Shown here: one piece after another, positions 23,158-34,399 of the stretch
How positions within the stretch are numbered: position 1 is the stretch's first letter
Layout of the letters: every line of letters begins with the position of its first letter
Source of the DNA: Oenanthe sinensis
Taxonomy: Eukaryota > Streptophyta > Magnoliopsida > Apiales > Apiaceae
NCBI GenBank assembly: GCA_028671895.1
Contig: CM053810.1
Span: 62,063,501-62,127,500 of the forward strand
Direction of reading: 5' to 3'
Length of the DNA stretch: 64,000 nt
Position numbers and translations under genes: made by a program
Notes under the pieces: generated by a model
What the model was told of the DNA's origin: nothing
Databases searched by the model: none
Seen by the model: only the letters and a program-made list of their open reading frames with translations

Positions 23158-24173
23158 TATTGCAACCTAATCGGTAGGGAAGAAAACATCAATTATAAAT
23201 CTTACAACATCCATATAGTTATCTACCAAAAGTGAGAAATCACATAATAAACTATGTCAACCTAGCCAAATAACAGGCATAAATATGAACTCAACCCTGC
23301 TTTGCAATTCCAACATTCTAGATCTAACCTATTTATGCCCGATCTTGTCTCAAGCAAAGACATGTCTAATCTGTCTACATGGACTTCTAACAGTATAAAA
23401 CCTGATTTAAAGCTTATACAAATACACACGGTCATACTCCAGTTGAAACCTTATATAAGCACTACTTGAAACAACAGATTGAACATGTTAAATCTTTCAA
23501 TATACAAAAGTAGTATTAAGATTCAACAAATTGGGTATGCCGAATCTTTAAAAAACAAAGCTAACATATCATGGGAAAGCCTTTAAAGAGATTACTTACA
23601 TCAATAAAGTAAAAAATTCAACAGGTCCAAGGTTTTTTATTTAAATGAAAACCTATATATATCTAATGTATATCAACAATCAGTGGTGGCACTGGATTAT
23701 CACTGTCAAAAAAATAATCTTTTCATCTGAAAATTTTCAAACTAATGTTAAAATTTTCGACTTTCGAGTTGCATAAACCCGACAAGTGTAACAAACCAAA
23801 GAAGAAACAAAAACACCCCCCAAATCACAATTTCCAGTCATTACAAATACTCCAAAATACAAAAATATATATATATATATATATATCAAATCCACTCTTA
23901 AATCAATTACAGTTGAAAACAATAACAAACAGATACAAATGACTACAATTACAGACATAAAGGTTACAACTATAAATCGCATAACATCTAAAAGAAAAAA
24001 ACCAACACCTTAAAAATAAATCAGATCGCTTATATATAAAACAGATATAGACATACACACACGTGTATAACATAAAAATAAGAACAGAACAGAACAGAAC
24101 ATAGAGTAAACAGAGTTATATTAATGAAGATTAAAAGCTAGGGTTTTAAGTGGCAGAACAGAGACAGCGTACC

Positions 24174-24240
24174 TCTATGGTACTGTAAGTTCTCTACTAC
24201 GGATCAAGATTATTTAAGTACTCGTATTCGTATATATAGC
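24174..24240 (-). promoter_or_regulatory. Core promoter and leader exon of the glycine-rich RRM gene
   Basis: On the minus strand a GCTATATATA box occupies 24240-24231. About 55 bases downstream, a GAG/GTACGC donor (24174/24173) would begin a leader intron that ends at the CGATTAG acceptor next to the ATG. Transcription would start near 24205 by normal TATA spacing. Confidence 0.55.
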
Positions 24241-24789
24241 AAGTACATATACGAGGAGGAGGTGCACGTGCGAAGCGCGTGTTAGCCTGCTTAGGTTTTG
24301 TCTTGATGTTTATGTATATCAATAACAGTATGCTTTTGTAAGCACGTTTATATATATCTTTTTTTTTATCAAAAAATAAAATATTTCCGAATAATATATT
24401 TATTTATATTGTTTAAATTTGACAAATATTGTAGCTTTTGTAAAGAAGGCAAGGGCGATAACATCATATCAATAAATATTTATTTTTAAATTACATAAAA
24501 TTTTGTTAAAAAGATTTTGAATTGTCTGCATGAAATTGTAATATTGTGTTTGGTTGGGGTGATTGGAATGGGATAATATTTGAACTGAGTGAATTTTCAA
24601 AAATTTCATTATTTACCTAGACTAAAACTCAAACCTTCTATTTTGAGATGGAATGTTCAATCCTCCTTCTTACTCATTTTCTTGTCAATTATCATCGTAG
24701 AAATTTTGCATTCACTAATCTTTTTTTAAATCTTTCATTCTACCTCAATTATTTTCTACTCTTTTTACTCATTATATTTCATTTCAATC

Positions 24790-25020
24790 TCTCCAACCAA
24801 TCTGAATGTAAATTCTTAAATATCATTAATTATTTAATTAATAGATTAATGTTCGATTCCCCATGAGTACAAGAATTAATTTAATACCATTTTAAATTTA
24901 TTTGTAAATAAAATGATTAAGTTTCGATTATCAAATAATATCAATAACTAATTTAATATTATTTTAGAAGAAAATATATTAAATTTTAATATTAAAAATG
25001 AATAAACATAAATTTTTAAA
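24790..25020 (+). repeat. Second copy of the AT-rich SINE-like repeat
   Basis: This is the inverted counterpart of 8677-8905, with the B-box-like motif gttcgattcccc at about 24850. The intergenic space 24240-25600 holds nothing else recognisable apart from an unclassified stretch near 24545 that resembles a MITE end (gtgtttggttgggg). Confidence 0.5.
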
Positions 25021-25667
25021 AATTTAAATTTTTAATTATAAAATTATTATTTAAAAGAAAACACATCCATCACATGGGCTAGTCTTGTCCTAAAAAAATC
25101 GTTACCAAACTGATCTTAAGAAATATAAATTGTGGTACAGAAAACACCTCTGTAAGCAATCTAAAGAAGAATGTCTTACTGATATACCAAACTCACGTAA
25201 CAAGCACACCAAATAAGAGTCAAGCAGCTAGACGCCTAGACACTCAAGTACAATAACTAAGCAGACCTCATAGAAACATCCCACAACTTAACCTACAGTC
25301 TTCAGCTCATAACTGGACACAAGGCATAAAAAACTACCCACCCTAACCATAACAAATATGTTCTGTTTGCCTAGGGCAACTGAATTTAAGAGGTAACAGA
25401 ACAAATTTTGTAGACGAGGAAACTTTATATCAGATTAACCTGATGCAAGACTGAGTCTCGACACTGGTATGATGCAAAGAATTTGACAAACATATATACA
25501 TTACAAAGATTTGCTGTAAATGCCAGCCAAATAAATCGTATTATGATTCTAATTACCATAAGTTTTACAGAAAAGAAACTTCTTACGAATCTATAGTACT
25601 ATAATACTGTTAAGCAAATGCACAAAAATTATTACAAGATAAATGAATCCATTACATTCCTTTAAGA

Positions 25668-27638
25668 TCACTTCCTGTGGAAACTGTGTTGTAGTGATCT
25701 CGGGGAACCTTCAAAGAGATCCATGAGGTGATTCTCGAGATCGTCAGCAGTGTACTTAATGTGCTTGTCACTTATGTGGTTCGTGTGTCTTCCTACAAAA
25801 GTCCTATAAGCCTGAATCACCTTGAGAGATGTTGAGATTCGAAGATCATCGCGTAGCTGGATATCGGGGATTGTCCATCCAGTTTGACTCTTGTAAACAT
25901 CCTCAAACGCAAGATAAAAGCTCTGCAGCCTTTCCTTCAGAAGAGTTTTTGAAATGGAATTTGAACCAGGATTATAAAGACCCTCGTCCCTGAGCAAAGA
26001 GAGGATAGAACTCCATGTAGCTCGCTCATAATCCATTGCATGGTGTTGGAATTTCCAGTTATGCTTGCGTATCCAATCATCCCCTAAGATTGTTCTTAGC
26101 TCGGAATTCTTAGCCTTTTCAGCCATGTAATGTATATTGTTCATCATGAACAAACACCCCAAGGAACCGTCCTTGTATAATTTGGATTTCTCAATGAGAT
26201 TGTGCTCCAAGATTGAAGTAAGGGATCGGAAGTGTATGGAAATTGGAGAAAGATAGTGTGGGGAGTTTACACTGTTATCCTCTTCAGTAGCTGAACTCGA
26301 GTCTGGAGAAGATGACGCAGGGTCGTCTGTATCATTATCCTTGAGGAGAGAACTGAGGGAATTACTATAATCTGTCAGTGTCCTTATGTAATTCATCACA
26401 TATCTTGTGAGATGATGAATTCCACCACCAGCAAATGCGCTAGTTGACACATTTGACGCCACAGCATTCTTAAAATCAAGAAAAGTGGCCTTTGCACAAT
26501 CTCCCAATCTCTTGAGAACATCCTGGAACTCACTTTTAATATTTGATCCGGTTTCATCACTGTATAGAGTATCAATGTCTGGAATAAGGTCTGCTAAGAC
26601 TTCATACATGTCAAGAATCCTATGCAACTTTTCTGGTTGGTGAGGACCTACGGCAATAGCTTCAGCAAAATTTAGAAGCTGCAACATAGAGGCTTTTGAT
26701 GACTCTGCAAAACATAGAGCACTAACTGATTCGAGTTCCCCAAATACCTGATCCACTAACCATTTTTCACTAGCAAGGTACACCCTCACAAATATCTTTA
26801 TAGCTCGAATCCATCTCCTAATTTTGGAGTTCAAAGTGCCCCATTCCATCCTCAAGACATCATCAATGCTTGATTTCTCTACTTCAAGAATAAAGAGGCA
26901 GTCATCCAAAGCATCTTTCCGGACACTGATGAATGCCTGTGAGCACTCCCGACCATATTTTGAATCAAACATTAAATTGACGATGCTTTTAAGATCCGGA
27001 ATAACATCACGATGAATCAAGTCAATAGTGTATTCTTCCGCACCTCTACTAACACTGTCTCTCTGAAGCCCATCATCAACAGACTCATCTCCAAATGAGA
27101 TAATCGAGCCATCATCCAAAGTATCTTCTTCGCTTGAACGAAATGACATGTGCTCAGGCTCAAACGGCTGCCTATTCTGAACAAGTATGTGCTTAAGTTC
27201 CTCCTCAAGTCTGGTCATAGCCGTCTGAAGAACATCATGAGCCTTCCTCACAAGTGCATTCTCTTCACTATCTTTGTTTAAACTCAAACTCTCCAAACTT
27301 TCAGCCAATCTACGGGCTTCATCCACGGCCTTCACATATTCATTAGCTTCATCAGGCCCACAATCCCATATCATTAACTGTTCTCCATCTACCTCCCAAT
27401 TCATAACTTTGTCATGAATTAAATTAAGCCGCTTTTCTATATCACTTAATTCTTCTTCTTCTTTGTTTTCCGAAGCTCTCGAGATGCTAGACAATTGGGT
27501 TCCAAGCTCCACCAAGAGCTTCCTCGCATCATCTGTCAAGTTCTTATTTGTCTCCAAGGCCTTGACAATATGCTGAGCCGCAGCAATTAAATTCTCATCT
27601 CCTTCTAAAGATGGAACTACAGATCTATTCTCCTCCAT
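25668..27638 (-). CDS. EXO70: EXO70 exocyst subunit, EXO70D-like (656 aa, single exon)
   Basis: One uninterrupted exon encodes an EXO70 protein, the exocyst subunit that helps tether secretory vesicles to the plasma membrane. The N-terminus (ENLIAAAQHIVKALETN) is the helical region used for complex assembly; recognisable family blocks include RQPFEPEHMSFRSSEED, GGGIHHLTRYVMNYIRTL, MNNIHYMAEKAK, HNWKFQHHAM and the C-terminal helices with HISDKHIKYTADDLENHL. The start MEENRS at 27638 is preferred over an in-frame ATG five codons upstream because family members begin near this point. Intron-less structure and sequence suggest the EXO70D clade rather than A1, which is intron-rich; clade assignment is from memory. 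A donor-like CAG/GTCTGT near 28165 may mark a leader intron. Confidence 0.93.
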   Translation of the reverse strand: MEENRSVVPSLEGDENLIAAAQHIVKALETNKNLTDDARKLLVELGTQLSSISRASENKEEEELSDIEKRLNLIHDKVMNWEVDGEQLMIWDCGPDEANEYVKAVDEARRLAESLESLSLNKDSEENALVRKAHDVLQTAMTRLEEELKHILVQNRQPFEPEHMSFRSSEEDTLDDGSIISFGDESVDDGLQRDSVSRGAEEYTIDLIHRDVIPDLKSIVNLMFDSKYGRECSQAFISVRKDALDDCLFILEVEKSSIDDVLRMEWGTLNSKIRRWIRAIKIFVRVYLASEKWLVDQVFGELESVSALCFAESSKASMLQLLNFAEAIAVGPHQPEKLHRILDMYEVLADLIPDIDTLYSDETGSNIKSEFQDVLKRLGDCAKATFLDFKNAVASNVSTSAFAGGGIHHLTRYVMNYIRTLTDYSNSLSSLLKDNDTDDPASSSPDSSSATEEDNSVNSPHYLSPISIHFRSLTSILEHNLIEKSKLYKDGSLGCLFMMNNIHYMAEKAKNSELRTILGDDWIRKHNWKFQHHAMDYERATWSSILSLLRDEGLYNPGSNSISKTLLKERLQSFYLAFEDVYKSQTGWTIPDIQLRDDLRISTSLKVIQAYRTFVGRHTNHISDKHIKYTADDLENHLMDLFEGSPRSLQHSFHRK

Positions 27639-28199
27639 AGCATAGAACAACACTCAAACCACAAATAGGCTGGATCACACCCAAGTCAAGAACAAAGGAA
27701 ACTCACCACAAATTTCAATCTATCAAACCTAGTATAGATTCATAAACAGGGCCCCAAGTCCGAAATTAACTCAAAAATGTTAACTTTCCCCAAGAAAAAA
27801 TAACTAATCAACCACTAAAGAAGCATAGTCAATCAGAAAAGAGTTCAATAAAGAAAATTAGGTTTATGTCACACAAACCCAAGATTCTTGGAGGGTGTTC
27901 CAGTAAAACACCCAATAACAAACAAGGAATAAATACAGAATGGACAAATCACAAAACTAGCACAACATCTGACTTAAAAGATATTGAAACCAAGTTGAAT
28001 AGAAGCAGATTTCTAGAGAAAAGATTGATAAACAAAGATATACCCAGAAAAGATAAGATCTTTACAAGTACAAAACATGCAAAAACAAGATGGTGAAGAA
28101 CAAACTGACCCTTTTGAAGTTTATGATCTAAGAGAGGATTTGACCATTCTAAGCTTGGAGTTTTCTCTACAGACCTGATTTCTGCAACTTTTTGGAGTC

Positions 28200-29400
28200 T
28201 TGTTGTTATTTATTATTACACACACAAATATAAAAAAATGTATGTATAGTAGTCATATAATAGTACTAGATGCCTAAATGTTTTTTATGATTAATATATG
28301 TATATTATATTTGTAATGGCGCTTAGGTTTGATTGACCAAAATGGACATTTTTATAAAATAATAGCCAAAATGTCATTTATAGGTAATATGACCTTATAT
28401 GTTATTCCAAAACCCAAGATAGATAGCGTAGAGTTTTATATTTTGAGTTCAAATTTTGATTTCAAATTTTGAGGTTTCAAATGCATATTTTTCAATTAAT
28501 ATGTTTTAAAATTAAACATGTATCATAATTCAACGATTTTTAATATTTTAGGGTTCAATAAGTCATAATTTGGGTTTTAAAATATTAAAAAAAAATTGTT
28601 TAAAACTCAACTTAAAGTAGTGTTTTAGCCGGCAAAACACAACTTTAAGTCACGTTTTGACCAAAAAAAATGGGGAAAAAATCAAACGCGACACGATCTT
28701 ACATTTTCAATAAAACTCAACTTTATATAGAGTTTTGAAGTGACATTTTGGGTCATTTCATCCAGTTATACCATTTTGGACATTTAGTATTGTAATAATT
28801 ACCACAGCGCCATTACCCGAAGAGTCTTGTGTGCGGAAAGACAACACTGAAGAAAAATAGCACACACACTTGTGAAAAACAAGAAACGAATAGAAAATTA
28901 AATAAATGGGTGTCACTACACTTAAAATATGGGGGGAAAATAGAGAGGAATTATAGGGTGACTTCATATTTTATACGTATGGTGCACCCTACCTATATGT
29001 GCCGCCACTGTGTAGAAATCACGGTCATTTATTTGACCAAGTGTTGGGTCTAACTTTGACAAGTTCTAGATATTCTGCTTGACCTCTACGGCTGTGTCAT
29101 GGTGTGTTCTGTAATTCTTTGTTATGGTTATTACTTAGAAGAGATTTAGTAATAACTCAAATTTAGACCAAAAAATATAGACAACAGAATAATTATTATG
29201 TGAAATATAAATATTTCAATAATACATTATTTTATAATCATTTTTAATCAAAGAGTGGTGGAACAAGGAGTCCGTGTAGGCTTCAATCTTGTCTAATGTT
29301 TAAAATTTACTAATAACAGAATTATTTTTAAAATCAAAACTTTTACTAAAACTTAATAAAAATACTGATATTTAATCCTGTGTAATCTTCAAAATTTAAT
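28200..29400. other. Intergenic with uncharacterised repeat
   Basis: The phrase ccaaaatggacattttta near 28336 reappears in related form near 28770 (accattttggacattt), with several copies of 'aaaactcaacttta' between. This suggests a degraded element of about 450 bp, but clear termini were not found. No gene is seen. Confidence 0.4.
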
Positions 29401-29406
29401 AATTTA

Positions 29407-30646
29407 CTCCCTTTGGTCCTAAATGATAGTTTTTTGACTTTTTTAGCACACATATTTATGAATAAAAATGCATACTTATAATTAATATTAACTTTTGATT
29501 TTTATAGGGTTAAAAAGCGAAAAAAAATCCTTGCAATTTAGGCGTAGGAGCGGATAAACTCATGTGTTTTAATAAGACTCAAATAAGCCCTTCAAATTAA
29601 AACTAATGGTTCAATATAGCCCTTTTAGTTATTTTTTCTTAACTATGATTAGAAAATTACTATATTTATGTATATTTTGACATTAATATTTTAAAAATAT
29701 ATCAAAATATTCTAATTTTAATATTATGATGTTAATATTCATGTATATCGTAACAATATTGTTACACGAAAAAGTATATCAAAAAAAATTATATTCTAAT
29801 TAAAACTTATCTTTAAATAAAATATATAATACAAAATATGTGAAAAAATATATAAAAGTATGTCTACACAATATTATAAATAAATTAAAATCATATAAAT
29901 ACAATATTAAAGTCAAAATAATAAAAATTAAAAACAAATTCGTACATTATACGAAATGTAAGAAAATGTGAATATTTGTCTATATATATCTATATATGTA
30001 TGTAAGTAAGTGTGTATTTGTATGTATTATAATTTAATACTAAAATGTCACTCATATTTAGTTAATTATTAAAAAAAAAAAAATATTCATCGAGTAAGTA
30101 GAATTTAAAAGTAAAATACAAACCAACGTGTAAATATTTAAAGGTTAAAAATTAATAGTTAAGTAATAAATAAAATTATATACATATATTAATATTGGTT
30201 AACAACTTATTTATTATTTTATAGAATTATTTAATAAAAATCAATTATATAAAAAATAAATTAATTTATAAATAATAACGTTATTAATAAAAAATTAATA
30301 ATATAAGATATATATGTATGTATATGTATATATTTATATTAATGTAATTAGATATTTAATAATATTTCTAACAATAGTCAAGAAAAACTAAATAGATGGG
30401 CTATATTGAACCATTAGTTTTAATTTGAAGGATTTATTTGAGCCTTATTAAAACACAAGGGTTTATCCACTCCTACGTCTAAATCACAAGGGGTTTTTCG
30501 CTCCTTAACCCATTTTATATCGCATAAAAATTTATATTCTAAATTTATATTTGATATATTTTATAAAAAAAATTGTTAAATATATGTATGTATTTTTTAT
30601 TTCTAAACATACATGTCAAAAAACTATTATTAAGTACGACAGGGAA
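29407..30646. mobile_element. Stowaway MITE interrupted by another element
   Basis: The left end CTCCCTTTGGTCCTAAATGA and the right end are complementary over about 30 bases around GATAGTTTTTTGAC / GTCAAAAAACTATT, with TA on each side (29405-29406, 30647-30648). Without the 1005-bp insertion at 29507 the element would be about 230 bp, the usual Stowaway size. Confidence 0.75.
29507..30511. mobile_element. MULE-like foldback element with about 120-bp inverted ends
   Basis: The first and last roughly 120 bases are inverted copies of each other (for example GACTCAAATAAGCCC versus the complement of gatttatttgagcc, and ACTAATGGTTCAATATAGCCC on both arms). Flanks TTTTTATA (29499-29506) and ATTTTATA (30512-30519) match at 7 of 8. 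The AT-rich core of about 760 bp has no ORF. Long inverted ends and an 8-9 bp duplication fit Mutator-like elements, though hAT cannot be excluded. Confidence 0.7.
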
Positions 30647-30900
30647 TAATATTTAACCCGATAATTACGAAATTACAATTGAAAACACTATACTAGATCA
30701 CGATCCTTTCACGTATCGTTTGGTTTGTGACTTCTAGGTAGGGGTGTTCATCAAACCGCATAAACCGCCCTAACTGCACCGCTCCACCCCGCAAAATGCG
30801 ACTTTTAATTTTCATAATGCGATTGCGGTTGAAATTTTGATAAACCGCACGGTGTGGGTTGCGGTTAAAAATTTTGATAATGCAGTTCAAACCGCACCGC

Positions 30901-30905
<5 letters not shown>

Positions 30906-30980
<75 letters not shown>
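30906..30980. repeat. (AT)n microsatellite
   Basis: An almost pure AT dinucleotide array of about 75 bp sits at the left edge of the TRIM inside the hAT element. Open frames of IYIYIY in this area are artefacts of the array. Confidence 0.97.
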
Positions 30981-30983
<3 letters not shown>

Positions 30984-30998
30984 GATAATTTGTTCATT

Positions 30999-32135
30999 TG
31001 TAACAACTCAGTCCCACATCGAGTACATTGAGATAATTTGTTCAGTATATAAGTAAAAAGTACTACTACTAAGTGCACCAACAAATCATGATCTTTTGGG
31101 GGCCTGTGGTGGGCTTGTGGATTACCCAAGTTGTTGCATTTGGGCCAGTTTAATTTGCGCCTATTTCGGATTCGGAAGGCGGGACTTAACCCGATTTTCG
31201 AAAAAGACTCGGGATTTGACCCGGGTTGTCACATATGGTATCAGAGCCAACTCTCGAAAGTTTGATTCGTCAAGTTGCTGGAGGTGGGGACACGAAGGCT
31301 GGTGGTATTATCCCACAATGGACAGAGGTCCGGAGGTGGGGACACGAAGCCAGCCGGTATTATCCCACAATGGCTAGAGAGGTACGATCTGGGCCTATGG
31401 GCTATCTGTTCGGCCTGACGAGGACGTCAGAAATTTAAGTGGGGGAGTTTGTAACACCTCAGTCCCACATCGAGTAGATTGGGATAATTTGTTCAGTATA
31501 TAAGTAAAAAATACTACTATTAAGTGCACCAACAAATCATGATCTTTTGGGGGCCTGTGGTGGGCTTGTGGATTACCCAAATTGTTGCATTTGGGCCAAT
31601 TTACTTTGCGTCTATTTCGGATTCGGAAGTCGGGACTTGACCCGATTTTCGAAAAAGACTCAGAATTTGATCCGGGTTGTCACATATGGTATCAGAGCCA
31701 ACTCTCGAAAGTTTGATTCGTCAAGTTGCCAGAGGTGGGGACACGAAGGCTGGTGGTATTATCCCATAAAGGACAGAGGTCCGGGGGTGGGGACACGAAG
31801 CTAGCCGGTATTATCCCACAATGGCTAGAGAGGTATGATCTGGGCCTATGAGCTATCTGTTCGGCCTGTCGAGGACGTCTGGAATTTAAGTGGGGGAGTT
31901 TGTAACAACTCAGTCCCACATCGAGTACATTGAGATAATTTGTTTAGTATATAAGTAAAAAGTATTACTACTAAGTGCACCAACAAATCATGATCTTTTG
32001 GGGGTCTGTGGTGAGCTTATGGATTACCCAAGTTGTTGTATTTGGGGCAGTTTACTTTGCGCTTATTTCGAATTCGGAAGTCGGGACTTGACCCGATTTT
32101 CGAAAAAGTCTTGGAATTTGACCCGGGTTGTCACA
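30999..32135 (+). mobile_element. TRIM retrotransposon with three LTRs and two internal segments
   Basis: Three 235-bp long terminal repeats, each starting TGTAACA and ending TGTCACA, lie at 30999-31233, 31450-31684 and 31901-32135, spaced exactly 451 bp apart. After the first two comes a primer binding site TGGTATCAGAGCC (31236 and 31687), complementary to the 3' end of initiator tRNA-Met. Each 216-bp internal segment ends in a polypurine tract (aagtgggggag). No protein is encoded, so reverse transcriptase must be supplied in trans. The LTR-internal-LTR-internal-LTR layout points to unequal recombination between two copies. A clear 5-bp target duplication was not found. Confidence 0.9.
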
Positions 32136-32729
32136 TATATATTATAATTACCATATGTGTGTGTGTGTTATATATAATTTTATTATATATATATATATAT
32201 ATTTCATTTTACCTTTATAATTAGTTATTATAATTTACTTACAGATTAAGACTAGAGTTAATATTATAAATTTATTAATAATTGTATTTTTTTCCTGCAA
32301 AAAACATGTTACGATTAGTCGATTATAAACATTTTCAATCTTCATTGTTATTTTATTACTTTCTAGTGTATAATTCAAAATGTCGATACAATTAATGTAT
32401 ATTAGAAGTTATTAATATTATAGAACTCCATTTTATAATAATTTTTTAATCCTTACATTATTTAAACTTTTATCAATATTTTTATTTAAAATAAATATTT
32501 TTAAAATTTATAAACAACACAAACCGCACCACACCACATCGCATTTTCGTGGTGTGGTTTACACGATTTTTGAATTACGTTGTGTGGTTGCGGTTTGAAT
32601 ATTTGACCAAACCGCATGCGCGGGTTGGTTTGCGGTTTTGGGAAAAAACCGCCATGCCTGCACCATGAAAACCCCTACTTCCAGGTATCAAGTATGTGTT
32701 TTGTCCATTCCATTTCAAACTCATACCTG

Positions 32730-33033
32730 GTGTTTGGTTGAAATTTTTTAATTTTAAAATACATACCTCAAACCCATAAGATATGAGTTTCTGGTATCTT
32801 AAGGGGATGTGGGTATGAGCAGCAGCAAGTATGAGAAATCAAATTAAAAATTTATTATATTTATCTTTATTTATAAAATTACATGTTAAGTTTTAAAATA
32901 AAAAAATTATAATGATATTGTTTAATATTTAATAAATAATAATGATTTATTTTTCATATTAATTGCATGTATTTTTTTATTTATTAAAAAATATATTAAA
33001 TTAACAAATTCATTCAAACATTCAACCAAACAC
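32730..33033. mobile_element. Possible MITE with GTGTTTGGTTGAA ends
   Basis: GTGTTTGGTTGAA at 32730 is matched by its complement TTCAACCAAACAC at 33021-33033, about 300 bp apart in AT-rich sequence. No target duplication is evident, and the true ends may lie further out. Confidence 0.35.
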
Positions 33034-33211
33034 ACGATATCAAGAATGATACTTCATCAACATATCATCTTAACCACCAATTCTTGATTCCAATACGATA
33101 CCACTCAATGAACTAAACGGCAACATAGAGCACATATTGATCAAGATACTTAAGGTCTAGCATTATTATTTGGTTAAGTACAATATTAGTGCTTGTTTGT
33201 TTGCACGTAGG

Positions 33212-33605
33212 CAGTGTTGTAAAAGGCAGGAATCGGAATTAGTCGGTGAAGTCACCGAACAGGGATTAATCGGATCATTAATCAGGATCAATTTAATATT
33301 AATTTTTTATATATAATTATATTTATACATAATATAGATTTAAGTAATTATATAATAAAATTTTAAAATAAGAGAGAACAAATTTACAAGTTAAATAATT
33401 GAATTTATTATAAAATAATTTAAATATATATTTTTCAAAATTTTGACCGATTAATTCTGATTTTTGATCAATTTATTCGATTTTTGGCCGATTTTTACAA
33501 AAAAAATGTTTTTAAACCCGATTAGTGTAAAATCAGTTCGAAAAGTCACTGAACAGTGATTAAACGGTGATTAATCCCAATTAGTCGTCGTGTTTTATAA
33601 CAGAG
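33212..33605. mobile_element. hAT-type MITE of the CAGTGTTGTAAAA family
   Basis: The left end is CAGTGTTGTAAAAGG and the complement of the right end CTCTGTTATAAAAC, both followed by 'attaatcgg'-type sequence. Flanks CACGTAGG (33204-33211) and CATGTAGG (33606-33613) match at 7 of 8. A relative with better-preserved duplications lies at 52715-53040. Confidence 0.7.
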
Positions 33606-33913
33606 CATGTAGGTATTAACTTCTTATAGAAAATTATTACATGGTATATTGAATATATGGAAAGTTAAAAAAATTGTTTGGTTGACATGTAGGAAATTAA
33701 CTTACTATGAAGTGCAAGTAATCAAGTAGGGGTGGGTACATGATCGTTTGGTTAACCATTCAATATTGGGGTATTTTAAGTTCATGGGAAGTGTATATTG
33801 AACTAGTTGTTTGGTTGCACAAATTAAGGAAATGCAACTCCCAAGGAAGATATAATACCCATAAAATATGAGAAGTTGCTTACTCATCTCCTCATGGTTG
33901 TACTTCATATGTA

Positions 33914-34399
33914 CTCCTTCTGTCCTATAATAATAGTCTCTTTTGGAAAAAAAAATTATCCCGTAATAATTATTCATTTCTACTTTTAATGTAAAAAAAT
34001 TCATACTTACCCTCTTTTTTTGTCATTTCCAATAGAAAACATACTTCCTCCGTTTGGTAATATTTGACGCTTGACTTTTTGTCTCGATGTTGAAGAACTT
34101 TGACCATATAGTTAAAAAAATTATTTTTAAAATTTTATTTTTTTGAATAAAAGTATTAATGTAATATTTTTATTAAAAAAAAGATAATTTCAAAAATAAT
34201 AATTCTAACTATGGGGTCAATGCTCCTAAAAATGTGTGTCAGGAAGTCAAACGTCAAATATTACCAAATAGAGGGAGAACTTTATTTAGTATAAAATAGT
34301 CATAATAAATATGAAACGCGCGGAAAATTATTGTACAACTAACATTTCTTAATATGCGTTATTTTTTTAAAAGAGACTATTAATACGAGACGGGGGGAG
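33914..34399. mobile_element. Stowaway MITE hosting a second Stowaway
   Basis: Ends CTCCTTCTGTCCTATAATAA and the complementary terminus ending gacggggggag are flanked by TA at 33912-33913 and 34400-34401. AGTCTCTTTT near the left is mirrored by AAAAGAGACT near the right. Removing the inner element leaves about 250 bp. Confidence 0.8.
34044..34277. mobile_element. Nested Stowaway-like MITE, 234 bp
   Basis: The arms share TTTGGTAATATTTGACG in inverted orientation, preceded by cttcctccg and its complement-like gagggag. TA precedes the left end; the right flank is AA, so the duplication has decayed or the end is off by a base. Confidence 0.7.

Larger units (their letters stand above)
30739..32677. 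mobile_element. hAT-type element carrying a nested TRIM retrotransposon
   Basis: The left end reads TAGGGGTGTTCATC followed by repeated 'aaaccgc' motifs; the complement of the right end reads TAGGGGTTTTCATGG, also followed by aaccgc-rich sequence. Flanks CTTCTAGG (30731-30738) and CTTCCAGG (32678-32685) agree at 7 of 8 positions, the hAT signature. The middle is filled by an AT microsatellite and a TRIM. A fragment of the same family lies at 52517-52680. Confidence 0.78.

Noticed and set aside
30837..31129. Open frames coding IYIYIY/YIYIYI on both strands (also at 45183-45429 and 53479-53745)
   Set aside because: They are translations of TA microsatellites with no coding signal.
31236..31248. 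TGGTATCAGAGCC as a possible tRNA fragment
   Set aside because: Position immediately after an LTR and its complementarity to initiator tRNA-Met identify it as a retrotransposon primer binding site, not a tRNA gene.
31096..31919. Repeated open frames of about 60-90 codons within the TRIM, such as one starting MGACGGLVDYP
   Set aside because: They recur because the LTR is repeated; they cross LTR and primer-site boundaries and match no retrotransposon protein.
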